From Thermothielavioides terrestris NRRL 8126 (lineage: Eukaryota > Ascomycota > Sordariomycetes > Sordariales > Chaetomiaceae), in assembly GCF_000226115.1 (NCBI RefSeq), contig NC_016460.1, positions 3,162,001-3,226,000 of the forward strand: a stretch of DNA of 64,000 nt. The letters are read 5' to 3'. Positions within the stretch are counted from its first letter, which is position 1. Every line of letters starts with the position of its first letter. A program made the translations under genes and the position numbers. The notes under the pieces are model-generated. The model saw nothing but the letters and a program-made list of their open reading frames with translations, made no database searches and was not told the DNA's origin. Positions 21,143-33,500 of this stretch are shown piece by piece.

Positions 21143-23563
21143 ATGGCCCTGGCTTACGACGGGCGCGACCACACCGACAGGGGATCTGGGTTTGGCGGAG
21201 GCCACGGGGGCGGACATGGCGGACACGACGGGCCTCCGCCGCCCAGGGCAAGAGGAAGACGTGAGTGCAAGCTGTGCTATTTACTCTCCCTCTACCGTAA
21301 AGACTGCCTTGCGGATGGTCCTGCCAGATGTCATTGCCCAATTCATACTCTCATTAAAACTCACACACACATGCGGATCTGGCCGTTCTGCCGCTGCGTG
21401 GAGTTGCCTGCCCACTGGTAACTTCGGCGCTGGACCTGCTGTCTCCCAACCCGGTCCTCCAGTCCAAGACCAATGCCGCGGTAGATGGCACAGCCGTTCG
21501 CTGCGAACCGCCGTGGTACACAGGCGAGACTGACTTTACCGTGGAAAGGCCCTGTCACCGACTATGGCGCAACCATCGTCCACTGGATGCGCCACCGCCA
21601 GCCGCGCTACAAGGGGTCGTATGTCGGCGAGACCGAGCGGCCCAGCATCAGCTACATCGTCGATGTGAGTCTGCCTGCCGCGCGCCTCTGCTGCCCCGAA
21701 CGGCTCAGTGCTGATACCCTACTCCAGATGCTGCCCCCGCACGCCCGGGTGACCAGCCCGGCCGACTCGGTGCCTTCGCGCCACCTGCATTCGTCTCTCA
21801 ACAAGATCAAGCACCCCATCAACGTGGTGCGCTGGACGCCCGAGGGCAGGAGGTTGTTGACGGCTTCTAGCAGCGGAGAGTTCACGCTGTGGAACGGCAC
21901 CGGCTTCAACTTCGAGACCATCATGCAGGCGCACGACTCGGCCATCCGCGCGCTCGCATACTCGCACAGCGACGACTGGCTGGTCTCGGCCGACCACGAC
22001 GGCGTCATCAAGTACTGGCAGCCCAACTTCAACAATGTCGAGAGCATCCGCGGCCACACCGACCCGGTCCGCGACCTGGCCTTCAGCCCCACCGACGTCA
22101 AGTTCGTCACGGCTTCGGACGACTCGACGCTGCGGATATTCGACTTTGCTGCCGGCGCCGCCGAGTCGACCCTGACGGGCCACGGCTGGGACGCCAAGAG
22201 CTGCGACTGGCACCCCACCAAGGGCCTCATCGTCTCGGGCTCCAAGGACCACCTGGTCAAGCTCTGGGACCCGAGGACGGGCCGCTGTCTGACGACGCTC
22301 CACGGCCACAAAAACACCATCACGAAGACACTGTTCGAGAGAGTCCGCGGGCACTGCCTCGCCACGTCGGCCCGCGACCAGACCGCCCGCGTGTTCGACC
22401 TCCGCATGATGCGCGACATCTGCCTCCTGCGGGGCCACGAGAAGGACATCTCGACGCTCACCTGGCACCCGGTCCACTCCAACCTCCTCAGCACCGGCGG
22501 CTCCGACGGCTCCCTCTTCCACTACCTCCTCGACGAGCCCAACACGCCGGCCGGCCACTCCACCTCGGTCGCGCCCTACGACAGCGCCGATCCGGCCTCG
22601 GCGCCCGCGCAGGCCATCTACCCGGCCCACAAGATCCCGTACGCGCACGACTTCGCCATCTGGTCGCTCGACTGGCACCCGCTCGGCCACATCCTCGCGT
22701 CGGGCTCCAACGACCGCATCACGCGCTTCTGGGCCCGCGCCCGGCCGGGCGAGGCCGACAGCTTCAACGACCGCTACCACATAGGCGAGGCGGCCGCCGA
22801 GGCCCAGGGCACCTGGGACCGGCGCGGCCACCGGCACATGCGGCAGGTCGAGGAGGAGCAGGAGCTCGAGGACGAGATGGACGGCCTGGTCGACCAGAAG
22901 ATGCCGCCCAAGCAGGCCGGCCCGCTCCCGGGTCTGCTCCCGGGCATCCCGGGCCTCCCCCTCTCGCTGCCCCAACAACAACAACACCAACAACCACAAC
23001 AACAACAACCAGGTGGAGGAGGAGGAGGAGGAAGCCAACCACAGCCCGGTACCCTACCGGGCCTCGTCCCCCCGCCTCCACCACCACCGATCCCGGGCTT
23101 CCCCCTCCCGCCGGGCGCCATCCCGCCCCCACCGCCTCCCCTCCCAGGCGTCGACCCGAAGGCCCCGCCCCCGGACTTCGCCGCCATCGCCGAGATGATG
23201 AAGAAGCAGGGCATCACGCTGCCGCCGCCCCCGCCCCCGCCGGGCGTGCTGCCCCCGGGCCTGATCCCCCCGCCGCCCCCGCCGCACGGGTTTCCGCTGC
23301 CGCATGGATTCCCGCCACCGCCGCCGCAGATGGCGGCTGCTGCTGCTGCTGCTGCGGCTGCCGCCGCGGCGGCGGCGGCTGCCCAGCAAGGTGGGCAGGG
23401 TGGCGATCAGCAGCAGCAGCAGCAGCAGCAGCAGGGTGATGCCGCTGGTGCTGGTGGTAATGGTGGTGGTGGTGGCGGGGTGCGAAGGAGGGCGCCGCTG
23501 CCGAGTCAGGAGGAGAGCTTGCGGATGGAGCAGAGTAAGGGGCATTACACGCGCGCGAGGTAG
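21143..23563 (+). CDS. PFS2: Polyadenylation factor subunit 2 (WD40, WDR33/Pfs2)
   Basis: WD40 subunit of the cleavage and polyadenylation factor, which recognises the poly(A) signal region of pre-mRNA. Exons 21143-21260, 21549-21664 and 21728-23563; 689 residues. The Gly/His-rich leader ([17 protein letters not shown]) joins [20 protein letters not shown], a hallmark of the family. Seven WD repeats span about residues 95-430, for example [40 protein letters not shown] and [20 protein letters not shown]. The C-terminal 240 residues are low complexity: Gln, Gly, Pro, Ala (about 17 in a row) and Gln runs again, ending SKGHYTRAR. The N-terminal exon joins are inferred from frame and family. Confidence 0.95.
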
Positions 23564-24161
23564 CCCGAGGGTTCGGGTTGGGGGGTAAGCGTGCTGGGTA
23601 TGGGGTTGGTTGGTTGGCGGGATAATGGGCGTAAGTTGCTGGGAGCTGAGTGGGGGTCTGGCTGCCGAGAGAGAGGACTGGGTGTGCAGGAGTAAAAAGT
23701 AGGCTTTTGTAGAGGGGACGGAGTCAAGCAAGCGGATGGAATATTCACGCCTAATTTAACTCAATGAGGACGCACATTACCGCCCAGGGTCTAGGTGGCC
23801 GTCTCCAAACTATGGACAACCGGTCGTCCGTGCGAAATACTGAGCGGAATATTTCAACGATGAGGTCTGAATTCTTGCCGAATATGTGATTTTGTCTACG
23901 ATTAAAATGTTCCATGATGCCGCGCTTGAAACAGAATCTTGCTCTAGTATGTACACACACCAGCTGAAACATCGCAGGCAAACGCCAACCCGCCTTCGCT
24001 CGCTTGCTCGCTCGCTGGTACTCCCGAGCATGCCTAGCCAAAACACCAGAAACCTCTGCTATGCACCCAACCAAGATACGGTCCCATATTGCTACACAGC
24101 AGCACAGTCCAAGCTCCAACAGGCGCCGGAGCCCCCCTCCCCTCTCCGTCCTTCACCTCCC
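23564..24161. other. Convergent intergenic region (PFS2 / NUC1)
   Basis: About 600 bp holding both 3' ends. No gene seen. Confidence 0.45.
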
Positions 24162-25256
24162 TTACTTCTTCGCAAACGCCTTCTGCCGCTCGGCATACTC
24201 CTTGACAACGATGGAGCAGCTCGTCTCGGCGCACAGGCGCTTGCGGCGGTGCGGGGGCAGCTTGGCGGCGAACTCGAGGCCGCTGGCGCGCTCGACGGCC
24301 TCGAGGGGGACCTCGAAGTCGGCGAGCGGCTTGTCGTTGGGGATGGGCGCGTTGGGCAGCACGAAGGCGCCGAGCGCGACGGGGCCAGAACCGGGTGATG
24401 ACGACGACGACGACGAGGGAGACTCCTCGGCGAAGATGACCTTGTAGAAGTGCGTCGGCACGGCCACGTTGGGCGGGCTGCCGATCACCTCGTAGCGCAC
24501 GTACCACTTGCCGTCGGCCGGGTCGCGGCGCGGCAGGTACAGCGGGCCGGTGACGATGCGCACGCTCGGGTAGCGGGTGGTCAGGCGGCGGCAGAAGTCC
24601 TCGAAGTGGGCCCAGTAGTCGCGGTTGAAGCCGTCGCCGACCTGGGGGCACATGTTGGACAGGTAGAAGGTCTCGTCCATGGCGCTCTGCGACCACTTGC
24701 AGTCGGCCGCCGGCACCTGGTGGCCGCGGTCGTAGCCCGAGCGGAAGTAGTCCTTGAGCTTGGCCTGGAACTTGTCCGGGATCAGCGGGTCCTCGAGGAA
24801 GGTGCTGTTCTTGCGGTCGCCGTCGCGCAGGGCCAGCGACGCCGGCGTGATGTGCTCGACCACGTAGTGCGGGTTGCGCGTGCGGCGGTCGTAGGCCGAG
24901 ATGAACGCCTGGCGCGTCCCGAGGTCGGACACGGGGCCCGGGAAGCCGTACTCGAAGATGCCGGCCGGGTTGACGGGCGCGGCGGCGCTCGAGCCGGCGG
25001 AGGGGGTCGCGGGGACTGGTGGGGCTGGGGCGGGAACTGGGGCGGCCTGCTTCGTGCTGAAGACTTGAGAGGCCGGAACGGGTACGGGAGGCGAGGGGGG
25101 CGTGGCGGCGGCGACGGCGGTGGTCGTTGTCGTTGTCGTGGTCGTCGCTATGCTCTCGGGTTTCCTGTCGGGGCGCAACGACAGCACGGCGGCGGTGGCA
25201 GCCGCGCCGGCGCCGGCGCTCACGGCCGCGATCACGGCGATGGTGGTCTTCGACAT
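24162..25256 (-). CDS. NUC1: Mitochondrial nuclease NUC1 / endonuclease G
   Basis: DNA/RNA non-specific nuclease of the beta-beta-alpha metal family, resident in the mitochondrial intermembrane space and linked to DNA degradation and cell death. Intronless, 364 residues. The N-terminus (MSKTTIAVIAAVSAGAGAAA) is a hydrophobic anchor or targeting segment, followed by a Thr run and Pro/Ala-rich linker to about residue 95. The catalytic core has YVVEHITPASLALRD, then SGYDRGHQVPAADCKWS near residue 173, with the DRGH motif and its catalytic His, then LSNMCPQVGDGFNRDYWAHF with the metal-ligand Asn, and VRIVTGPLYLP. The C-terminal region is family-typical except for a Ser run. Ends QKAFAKK. Confidence 0.95.
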   Translation of the reverse strand: MSKTTIAVIAAVSAGAGAAATAAVLSLRPDRKPESIATTTTTTTTTAVAAATPPSPPVPVPASQVFSTKQAAPVPAPAPPVPATPSAGSSAAAPVNPAGIFEYGFPGPVSDLGTRQAFISAYDRRTRNPHYVVEHITPASLALRDGDRKNSTFLEDPLIPDKFQAKLKDYFRSGYDRGHQVPAADCKWSQSAMDETFYLSNMCPQVGDGFNRDYWAHFEDFCRRLTTRYPSVRIVTGPLYLPRRDPADGKWYVRYEVIGSPPNVAVPTHFYKVIFAEESPSSSSSSSPGSGPVALGAFVLPNAPIPNDKPLADFEVPLEAVERASGLEFAAKLPPHRRKRLCAETSCSIVVKEYAERQKAFAKK

Positions 25257-25785
25257 GCTGGCGGTGGTCGATTGACGGCCCCAGTTGGTTGTGTGGCAGC
25301 TAGGTGCCTGCCGTGGGACCTTGGGGAAGTCGGCGGTCGTTCACGCGGCTGACGGCGGTGGTGGTGCCTGTCTCAGCCTCGTCCAATGGGGGCCGGGCGG
25401 GAAATTTTGCTGCCAAGCATCTCTGAATGATCGGCGCGAGACACTCCTGCCATTCAGGCACCGTTACTTTAGTGGGGCCCAGCCCCAGCCCTACGCGATT
25501 CGCGGTCTCTGGGGCGTTTGTCTACACTAGTGTACGGAATACATACCTCAGTACACCAGCTCCGCGCGAAGCCAAGCCACAGGTCGAGATGCGCTGAGCT
25601 CGCAGTCCGCACCAAGCTCGGTTACACCACGCAGGCATGTCCCACGTTAATTAGTAACACAGGACGAGTAGTGCAGTGCGGCTTATCGGGATTGTTGACC
25701 ATCAAGGTGTCTGCATCTGGCTACCATGGCACGCTGTGCCGCCTGACCAGCTTACACAACCCACCACAGCAGCCATCAAGGTGCC

Positions 25786-26562
25786 CGCCATGCAGGGAGG
25801 GGCGTGTCGTACAACATGGGCTGGGTCAGCCTGTTAGTGCCCCAACATGCTGTTAGAAAATACATCGGTAATTGAGCACTTATTTAGTGAATGCATGTAG
25901 TATACAACAGTATTGTAGGGCACTTTTAGACTGTCCCTATCTCAATAATGTTCCTTGTTTTTATTATGTTCGAGAGAATATACTGTAGATAGCTCAACAT
26001 ACTGTTGTAATCTATGTAAAATACTGAAAAATGGAAAAAAACAAGATTACCGAGCCTTGTTCGGTACGTTCGAAGGTTTCGATACGTTCGAAGGTTATAA
26101 GGTACGATCAAAGAACCTTTTTTTCTACGGCCTACAATTGGGATTGAACTGGGGACCTCGCAAAATGGTATTTACAATTTTACAGAGAGGCAGTCACAGT
26201 CAATTGAACTACGAGGCAGGAACTCTACAAGCGCGCGGGAAGCGGAAGGAACTTAGGAGTCTATAGAGCTCCAGTACGGTCAGGACATCTTTGATGGATC
26301 CGCTCTGTTTTATGGAAACAGCCTGAAACTGGAAAAATAGAGTGTTAGCCTAGACAAGACTTTCCTTACCATTTCAGAGCTCTAAATGTATTGACATTCT
26401 GTTGGATGAACACTCTGTTGAGGTAGTTTCAGTCTATTGGGTTCAGCAGCCTTGTTCCGACCTGTTCTAGCGTTCAACATCTGTTGCAGGAACTTACAGT
26501 ATGTTTGAAGGCTGACAGGCTTATATACGTATGTTGCACGACACCCCCCTCCCTGCATGGCG
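25786..26562. mobile_element. Degenerate inverted-repeat element (MITE-like remnant)
   Basis: The left end from 25786 reads CGCCATGCAGGGAGGGGCGT and the reverse complement of the right end (26562 leftwards) reads CGCCATGCAGGGAGGGGGGT; the arms continue with 30 of 32 positions matching. Weaker similarity goes on inward (AGCCTGTTAG vs AGCCTGTCAG; CAACATGCTG vs AAACATACTG). The 777-bp interior is AT-shifted with no intact ORF. I see no clear target-site duplication, so the true ends are uncertain. Many differences between arms are C/T or G/A, as expected after repeat-induced point mutation. Confidence 0.55.
26131..26217 (-). pseudogene. Decayed tRNA-like sequence (possibly Tyr-type or tRNA-derived SINE)
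   Basis: On the minus strand the stretch starts GCCTCGTAGTTCAATTGACT (A-box-like), has CTGTAAA matching a tRNA-Tyr GUA anticodon loop followed by an intron-like insert, then GAGGTCCCCAGTTCAATCCC (B-box-like) and ends GTAGGC. Stem pairing is poor and the changes are mostly towards A/T, so a working tRNA is unlikely. The reading is by eye only. Confidence 0.35.
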
Positions 26563-27435
26563 CTGAAGCATTCGAAGCCGTTGCCTGTGCGCGGTCAGCC
26601 CTGCAGCGACCCTTGTACCCTGGAAGTACCCGGTAATTTACCTTCCAGTTACACAGAGGTAGGCGAATAAGAGGGCGGCGATTTGCAAGCTTGGCGGGCA
26701 GTCTCCAGCACCCAGCAGGGCCAGTTGATGATGACCTATTGGAAACAACCAAAGAGTTACCTGGAAGCTACGGGAGGATGTCCACTTTGATAAGAATTCC
26801 AAGTGATTCCGTTCAGATGTGTGGTTGTGAGCGTTGAGCGGTCCGCTTCGGGCCAGGCTTCCTCTCTTGCGTTAACGTCATGCATTGAGTTGCCTCTGCC
26901 CAGGCGACCCAGCATGCCAGTTCCGATTCAGGCAGGGCAATTTTTTCGCACGCACCTTCAGGTTTTCTACCTTAAGGTAACCAGCAAGCAACATAACCTG
27001 TAGGTCCTGGAGTGTCATGCCTGACAGAGACGTAACATTAGTTACTGCACGTACCTATCTCCCATCTGCGCCTGCGCGGGAGGGCCATCGAGGTTCTCAC
27101 CCGTTTCGCGCATGACACGAGCGCGAATCCTTTCGTCACCTTCAGGCCGCCGCCCCCAATGCACCGCGCAGTCCCTTCTTTGTGATTTCATCTCGTCCAA
27201 CTCGCAGGCCATCGTGTCCTCGAGGAGAAAGGCCGAGAGCGCACGCCCACCGACCCCCTCCAAGCCTCGAGCCGGACGCAGCCAATGCATCACTGAGGGT
27301 GCCCTATCCTATTGTTATTACTTGTTGCTACAGGACAAGTTGCCGGCTGGCCCGGTCTTCTGAACGGGTGCCGGGATCCCCAGTGTCCCAGTGTCCCAGT
27401 GTCCCCGCGTCCCCGGGCGCCAGCACGCTGGCACC

Positions 27436-29022
27436 ATGGACGCCAATGATCTCAACAACGACACGCGCGGCTGGATCATGTCTGGCGTCAGCGGCCTCGC
27501 GTGCATCGTCGGCGCATCCGTCATCTGCATCGACATCCCCATCCGCCTCATCCCCAGCAAGCGCCGCTTCCGCATCCAGGACAGCAATGCCTTCCTCGCC
27601 TCGTCCCTCAGCCTGAGCTTCGGCGTCATGGTGCGGAAACCCGCCGAACCCCTGAACCCCCTGACGCTGCTGTCGTGCTAACTCCCACCCCAGCTGTTCT
27701 CCGCTCTGTACAGCATGCTGCCGTCTGCCATGCGCTACCTCGCCAACGATGGGTGGGACGAGCACTCGGCCGGCTTCGTGATGATGGCCTGTTTTGTCGC
27801 CGGCTTTTTCGGCATCCAGGCTGTCTCACGCGTGCTGCACCAATACATGCCCTCCCATGTTGTCGACTGTGACCACACCCACGACAGCCCTGACGAGGCG
27901 CACGATTCCCCCAACGGTCACCTCCGGCCCCCAGTGCCTACAGCCTTCTCAACTTCGGCCGCGGGGAACCGGCCGGCCACCCTCAAAGTTCACAGCAGTG
28001 GCGCAACAGAGACCACGCCCCTGCTCCCAGCCGACGTCCCTCGAGACGCGGCGAATGGCCACGTCCACACCGAGTTGCACGTCGGCGACTCGGAGCCCGC
28101 ACCCGAGGCCGTCACTCATTTTCACGGCAGCCACCAGCCACTGACCACACACATCAGGCGCCCCTCGATGACACAGGTCCGAAGCCGCGTACTGTCTTTC
28201 TTCCGAGACACCAAGCCCAACTGCGACGAGGATGGGCCATGCTATGGCTATTCGGACCCCTGCGGCCAGGAGTGCTTCAAGCACCTCGGCAGTCGCTCCG
28301 CCCTCGCCAGGGCTGCCACAGCGCCCCTCACCAACGGTCCAGTAACAGAGGTTGCCGACAGCGAAGGTGCACACGGCGGGCCCGCGCCGGGCTCTCGATA
28401 CCGCCTCATACGCACCCGTTCGCACGATCACGACGACCGGCCACACCCTAACCACCATCACGCCCATGCACACATGTACACGCACGACAGCGACTCCTAC
28501 TGCGGCGAAGACGTGGAGGCCCAGCACCACCACCACGTTCCCACCAACGCTTTTCTCTCCATCGGCCTGCAGACGGTCATCGCCATTGCCCTGCACAAGT
28601 TCCCCGAGGGCTTCATCACCTACGCCACCAACCACGCCAATCCGACGCTGGGATTCAGCGTCTTCATGGCCCTCTTCGTGCACAACATCGCCGAGGGCTT
28701 CGCTATGGCGCTGCCGCTGTACCTGGCCCTCGGCAGCCGCGTCAAGGCCGTCGCCTGGTCCTCGCTGCTGGGCGGCTTCAGCCAGCCGCTCGGGGCCGCC
28801 GTCGCCGTCGCCTGGTTCCGGCTCGCCCGCCGCTCCAACGTTGCCATCGATAGCACCGCCTACGCTTGTCTCTTCGCCGTCACCGCCGGCATCATGACCA
28901 GCGTGGCCCTGCAGCTGTTTGTCGAGAGCCTGAGCCTGAACCACAACAGGAACTTGAGCATCTTCTTTGCCTTCCTAGGCATGACCCTGCTGGGCGTCAG
29001 CAACGCACTAGTCACGCATTAG
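27436..29022 (+). CDS. ZIP-family zinc/metal transporter (ZRT3/ZIP-like)
   Basis: Exons 27436-27630 and 27694-29022, 507 residues; the intron has donor GTGCGG, branch GCTAAC and acceptor CAG. Hydrophobic segments appear at the N-terminus (GVSGLACIVGASVICIDIPI; FLASSLSLSFGVML) and C-terminus. Between them is a long hydrophilic loop (about 110-345) with many His residues (HSHD-like and HPNHHHAHAH, QHHHH), typical of metal sensing in ZIP proteins. The transport signature is in the later helices: IALHKFPEGFITYATNHA near residue 365 and FVHNIAEGFAMALPLYLA near 394. ZIP proteins move zinc or other divalent metal into the cytosol. The two-helix N-terminus, long loop and HKFPEG site suggest the vacuolar ZRT3 type; substrate is inferred. 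Confidence 0.9.
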
Positions 29023-30527
<1,505 letters not shown>

Positions 30528-33500
30528 CTACTCCTCGTCGCTCTGCCCCGCCCCGCTGCCGCCGCCCGCGCCATTGACCGGCCCGCCATTGGCCGCGCCC
30601 GCGGACGAGCCCGACACCAGCTTGATGCGCGTGGGCGGGCCGCTGGGCGTGGTGTTGCGGGTGCCGTCGGCGGTGCTGGTGTTGGTGGCTGCGGTCGAGG
30701 GGGCGGCCGAGCCCTCCTTGGTGGTATTTGGGGCAGACGGCGATGAGGAGGAGGCGGAGGGATCCTCGAGGGCGCGCAGGTCCGGGTTTTCCGAGAGCTC
30801 CTTTTCGAACTCCTTCTTGAAGAAGGCCTGGATGTCGTCGACAGTGGTTAATATTGAACTAGCTCAGCTGGCTGGGATGGAAGAAAGAGGGGAAGGGGGA
30901 AGGGAGAACAAAAGCAAGGGCTCACCTCGATCAGGTTCACATCCTGGCAGATGCCGCTGCTCTCTTCGTTGAAGGTCCTGCAGTTCCTGACCATCAAGTC
31001 GAGATCCTTGCGCATGTCCGCCAGGCTGTTGTACTCCTCCTTCTTTATCCGCTTCTGGATGTCGTTCATGCAGATCGGGTTGGCGATGATGAGGTAGTAG
31101 TCGCCCCAGTCGCGCTTGGGCGGGAGCTTGACGAACGGCCCGATGATGAGCCGCTTCGGCGGCCCGTCGTCGTCGTCCTTGTCGCCGTCGGGCTTCTCCT
31201 CCGGCTCGTCGTCGTCCACCTCGAGGTTCATCAGCCCGTCAAAGATGCGCCTCAGGCTCTTCTGCAGCTTCTCGCGCAGCTCCGGCGACAGACGGGCCTC
31301 GCTCGCGCCCGTGCTAACTGCCTTCGGACGTCCCTGCGGTCCGCGGCGTTTCTTAGCAGGCGGTTCGTCGTCGCCGTCTTCTGCCTTGCGCTTCTCCTGG
31401 TTCTTGCTGCCCGGCTTGCGCCCGCGCTTCTTGACCGGTGTCTCGACATCCTCGGTGCTAGCGCGGCTGGCGGACGGCGAGTTCTCCATGGAAGCGTTCA
31501 GCAGCGCCAAGCGCTTCAGCTTGTTCGCCTCGCGCTTCTCCTTGCGGGCCGCCTTCCGCGCGGCCGCCGCCTCGGGCGTATCCTCGTCGTCGTCTACGGC
31601 CATGAGCCACTGCTCCTCCGTGAGCCCGTCGTCGTACTTGACCTTGGTGCGCTCACGGGCACCACGGCCGAGCAACACCTCGGACTCTTCTTCGACCGGA
31701 TTACCCTCGTTCAGGTAGATATCGGGCAACTCGTCCTCGGCCATGAGACGGGGCACACCCTTGCAGCCGGGAGCGGTGCCGTAGATAGGATCGCGCGACC
31801 TCTCCTCGTCCAGCTTCTGGAAGATGTTAAGCTCCTCCTCGTTCCGAGCGAGGATCATGTTGAGCTCTTCGTCGTCCATCTCCTCCTGCTCGCCGGATTC
31901 GGCCATGTCCGCCGTTTCCAGGAGCGTCCTGAGCATGGCATCGCGGTCCGTCTCGGAGGACTTGTTGTCGAAGCGACCGGCCTGGATGACCTTGCCGTCC
32001 ATGTCCAGCTTGAACCTGGCGCGCTCGAGGATCTTCTCTTCAACGGACGCAGAGCTGATCAGCCGCAGGATTCGCACCTCGTTCTTCTGGCCGATACGAT
32101 GCGCACGATCCTGAGCCTGCAAATCCTGGTGAGGATTCCAGTCGGAATCGTAGATGATGACCGTGTCGGCGGTTTGCAAGTTCAACCCGAGACCACCGGC
32201 ACGGGTGGAAAGCAGGAACATGAAATAAGGGGAATCCGACCGGTTGAACTCCTTGAGCAGATCGGACCGGTCTTCCGACTTGGTGGTACCGTCGAGTCGG
32301 AGGTACTGGATGCCTCGGTATCGGAGGAAGTCTTCCATGATGTCCATGATGGCGGTCATCTGGAAGAACATCAACACGCGATGGCCCGTCGCCTTGTACT
32401 TGGGAAGAATCCTGTCCAGGAGCTCGAACTTGCCGGCCGTCCTCCACAGGAGGTCGTTGCTGACATTGGCCGGGTTCATCTGGTTCTCGACCTCGTCAAA
32501 CACGAACGGGTGGTTGCACAGTTTCCGGAGCTGCATGATCATGTTGCTCAAGCCACGGGCGCCCGTCTTGCCGCCCTTGCCGTCGCTGACTGCAATCTTC
32601 TGGTGTGTAACCATCTGCTTATACAGGCGAGCCTGCAGGGCCGAGAACTTGCACTTGATGACCTTCTCCGTCTTGTCGGGGAGATCCTTCTCGACATCCT
32701 TCTTGAGGCGACGTAGCAAGAACGGCCGCAGCACCTTATGCAGGCGACGGATGACGAGAATCTGTTCTTCTTCCGTGAGTTCCATCTTGTCTTGGCCACC
32801 CGTGTTGGCGAAGGGAGTGTTGAACCACTCGTCGAACGTCTTGGCGGATTTGAAGATGTTGGGCAAGACGAAGTTGAGCATGGCCCACAGTTCGGCAAGG
32901 TTGTTTTGTAGAGGGGTACCGGTAAGGATAAGGCGGAAGCGGGTGCTGTAGTACTGCTGAATGGTGGCGCTGAGCTTGGAGTTGGTGTTCTTCATGCGAT
33001 GGCCCTCGTCGATGATCATGTGGAACCACTTGATCTTGCTCAGCAGCGGCCGGTCCTTGATGATGTACTCGTATGTCGTGAGCAAGACCTGGAACTTGCC
33101 CTGGCGGATCTTCTCTTGCTGCATCTTGCGAGCATTGGGAGGTCCCTTGTACACGACCTTGGCAACCGACGGCGCCCACTTGTCAAACTCGAGGTTCCAG
33201 TTGGTAAGCGTGCTGAGCGGCACGATGACCAAGTAGGGGCCGTTCTGATGCTTCTTCTCGATCAGGTACGTGATCAAACTGATGGTCTGGATCGTCTTGC
33301 CGAGACCCATCTCGTCGGCCAGGATACCGTTCAGGTTGTTGTTGTAGAGCGACAGCATCCACTGCAGGCCCTTGAGCTGGTACTCCTTCAGCGTGCCGCC
33401 AACTAGGATGCTGGCCTGCTCGGTGACCTCCTCCTTGATGCGGTGGGCGACGGCGTAGTAGTCGATCTTGCGGCTGCTCTCCTCATCCTCTTCATCCTCC

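Larger units (their letters stand above)
25257..27435. other. 2.2 kb gene-free tract with degenerate repeat DNA
   Basis: Lies between NUC1 and the ZIP transporter gene. The central part (about 25850-26500) is much richer in A+T than the neighbouring genes and has stops in all frames. It includes the inverted-repeat island and tRNA-like stretch listed separately. Near 27385-27410 the phrase CCAGTGTC is repeated in tandem just before the ZIP start. Confidence 0.6.

Noticed and set aside
21719..23038. 439-residue minus-strand ORF under PFS2
   Set aside because: Frame shadow of the WD40 coding strand; no conserved feature.
24450..25352. 300-residue plus-strand ORF over NUC1
   Set aside because: Antisense of an intronless gene with intact DRGH active site.
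30830..30925. STH1 ending by read-through at ELVQY stop, or acceptor at CTAG near 30853
   Set aside because: Read-through loses the acidic tail and no CTAG/GAG acceptor keeps frame; the CAG at 30828-30830 after an ATTAAC branch site does.
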